A stretch of 23,724 bases of DNA from a virus, in IMG/VR virus record IMGVR_UViG_3300037493_004234, positions 1 to 23,724 of that record, one strand, 5' to 3'. The translations under genes and the position numbers were made by a program. Under the pieces are notes generated by a model. It had not been told where the DNA came from. It saw only the letters and a list, made by a program, of their open reading frames with translations, and made no database searches. Below, in pieces: positions 22,956 to 23,724 of this stretch (positions are counted from its first letter, which is position 1; each line of letters begins with the position of its first letter).

Positions 22956-23090
22956 TTACTTAACAACGAACACTAGGGACATAGAACCATCTTTGCCCCG
23001 CATAATCTCAACCAATGTGTGAGTAGCGCCTAACGGGTTCGCGTGAATCCATTGAAAGGCTTTTTCTACTGAGGAAAATACTACGGTCAT
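22956..23090 (-). CDS. Small protein, 44 aa, first gene of the right-hand series
   Basis: The frame ATG at 23090 to TAA at 22958..22956 encodes MTVVFSSVEKAFQWIHANPL and ends with 'GSMSLVFVVK'. An AGAAGGA ribosome site lies nine bases before the ATG, and a promoter-like pair lies 55 bases further up. The 44-bp gap to the next start and the same direction support an operon. The shape suggests a short helix followed by two strands; no family is recognised. Confidence 0.55.
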   Translation of the reverse strand: MTVVFSSVEKAFQWIHANPLGATHTLVEIMRGKDGSMSLVFVVK

Positions 23091-23409
23091 AATCTGCGTT
23101 CCTTCTGTTTGCGGCGGGTGTTTGTTCCCGTCTCGAGAGGATAGGTTTAAGGCTCTTTTGATTTGGCGTCAAGAAAAAATGTGAACGTCAACAAAAATAA
23201 ATTTAGCTCGTCCAAATTCATAAATGTTTCGCATAGTTAGTGAGGCCGGGAATGTTTGACAAAATCGAGCGTAGCTCTTTTACGTGCTTTTTCTCGCCGC
23301 AAAAAAGAACGCGAAGAACGAAACTATTTCATAACCTAGCGAAATCATTTAAATAAAAGTTTAGAGGGGAAACAAAGAAGAATCATAATCCTCCAGCTAT
23401 CTGTTTTCA
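23091..23409. other. AT-rich intergenic region
   Basis: This stretch holds the putative promoter above and several A- or T-runs, but no frame with a ribosome site. It may contain control sites for the small-gene series. Nothing else is seen. Confidence 0.5.
23144..23172 (-). promoter_or_regulatory. Putative promoter for the right-hand gene series
   Basis: TTGACG (23172..23167), 17 bases, TAAACC (23149..23144) on the minus strand, some 55 bases before the first small gene. The -35 is good, the -10 poor. A second TTGACG lies 19 bases upstream (23191..23186), which may be another -35 or a repeated regulator site. Confidence 0.35.
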
Positions 23410-23589
23410 TTATGCTTTTCTCATATGCGATTTTCGGAATGATGGAAACAATAGGCAACCATGGAAGAATCGAAACGAGCGTAAAACCGCGCTAGCGAAC
23501 GTTTCAAGGCTACCCACTAGGGTCATAGGCTCAAGGGTCAAGAATCGAATAGCGGGCATGCCAAGCACGCTAGGATGAAAAGCGCTCAT
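23410..23589 (-). CDS. Possible ORF, 59 aa, continuing from the terminal repeat
   Basis: ATG at 23589 to TAA at 23412..23410 gives a product that begins MSAFHPSVLGMPAIRFLTLE and ends with 'FPSFRKSHMRKA'. GGAAAG lies nine bases before the ATG. The same frame stays open upward into the repeat array and to the window edge, where it encodes a decapeptide repeat. It could be the end of a repeat-containing protein, a small gene or chance. Composition is Phe- and Leu-rich and recognised by no family. Confidence 0.22.
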   Translation of the reverse strand: MSAFHPSVLGMPAIRFLTLEPMTLVGSLETFASAVLRSFRFFHGCLLFPSFRKSHMRKA

Positions 23590-23605
23590 ATAGGGCCACT
23601 TTCCA

Positions 23606-23724
23606 GCGCTCTGCGCTCTGCGCTCTGCGATAGCTGCGCTCTGCGCTCTGCGCTCTGCGATAGCTGCGCTCTGCGCTCTGCGCTCTGCGCTCTGCGCTCT
23701 GCGCTCTGCGCTCTGCGATAGCTG
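23606..23724. repeat. Tandem array of GCGCTCT units with GCGATAGCT spacers
   Basis: From 23606 the plus strand reads three GCGCTCT, one GCGATAGCT, three GCGCTCT, one GCGATAGCT, seven GCGCTCT, one GCGATAGCT, and leaves the window inside the next unit. The first two blocks are 30-bp higher-order units. All copies are identical, so the array expanded recently or is under active turnover. Function is unknown; iterons, a slippage-prone coding repeat, or an assembly edge are possible. Confidence 0.9.

Noticed and set aside
23606-23724. CRISPR array
   Set aside because: Repeat units are 7-9 bp, contiguous and without unique spacers.

Overview
The window looks like part of a tailed double-stranded DNA phage (or prophage) with a contractile tail. 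Nearly every supported gene lies on the minus strand, so the biological order runs from right to left. From 16.5 kb down to position 1 the order is: large terminase, portal, a 64-aa protein, scaffold, major capsid protein (N4-gp56-like), a small head-associated protein, four translationally coupled neck genes, a very large tail sheath, tail tube, a tail assembly chaperone with a programmed -1 frameshift, tape measure, a baseplate protein, a LysM protein, and the start of a baseplate hub gene that leaves the window at position 1. Good Shine-Dalgarno sequences, ATGA/GTGA overlaps and very short gaps show a compact morphogenesis operon. A good sigma70-type promoter lies in front of the scaffold/capsid genes. 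A perfect 14-bp hairpin follows the capsid gene. A 16-bp bidirectional terminator stands just upstream of the terminase.

From 16.6 to 19.5 kb is an accessory block, still on the minus strand. It holds a K/R-rich protein of unknown function, an FkbM-type SAM-dependent methyltransferase, a secreted lipoprotein with a long Ser/Thr/Asp/Gly linker and a Cys-rich C-terminal domain resembling Lcl/DUF1566 domains, and two small unknown ORFs behind an extended -10 promoter. The lipobox implies a Gram-negative or at least lipoprotein-processing host. The linker and C-terminal domain recall secreted lipoproteins of Myxococcota and relatives, which is only a weak hint about the host.

From 19.54 to 19.95 kb there is about 400 bp without a convincing gene, with several stem-loops. 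From 19.95 to 23.09 kb runs a series of eight short unknown minus-strand genes, some overlapping by ATGA or TAATG, with an internal Rho-independent terminator at 21.6 kb and a putative promoter at 23.15 kb. None is recognisable; one has a signal peptide. They could be phage early/accessory genes. The right edge, from 23606 on, is a tandem array of a 7-bp unit (GCGCTCT) broken by a 9-bp unit (GCGATAGCT), and it runs off the window.

The best-supported non-obvious feature is the frameshift in the tail chaperone at T TTT TTC. The most open questions are the lipoprotein plus methyltransferase cargo, the unexplained 400-bp segment, and the terminal repeat with an ORF reading out of it.
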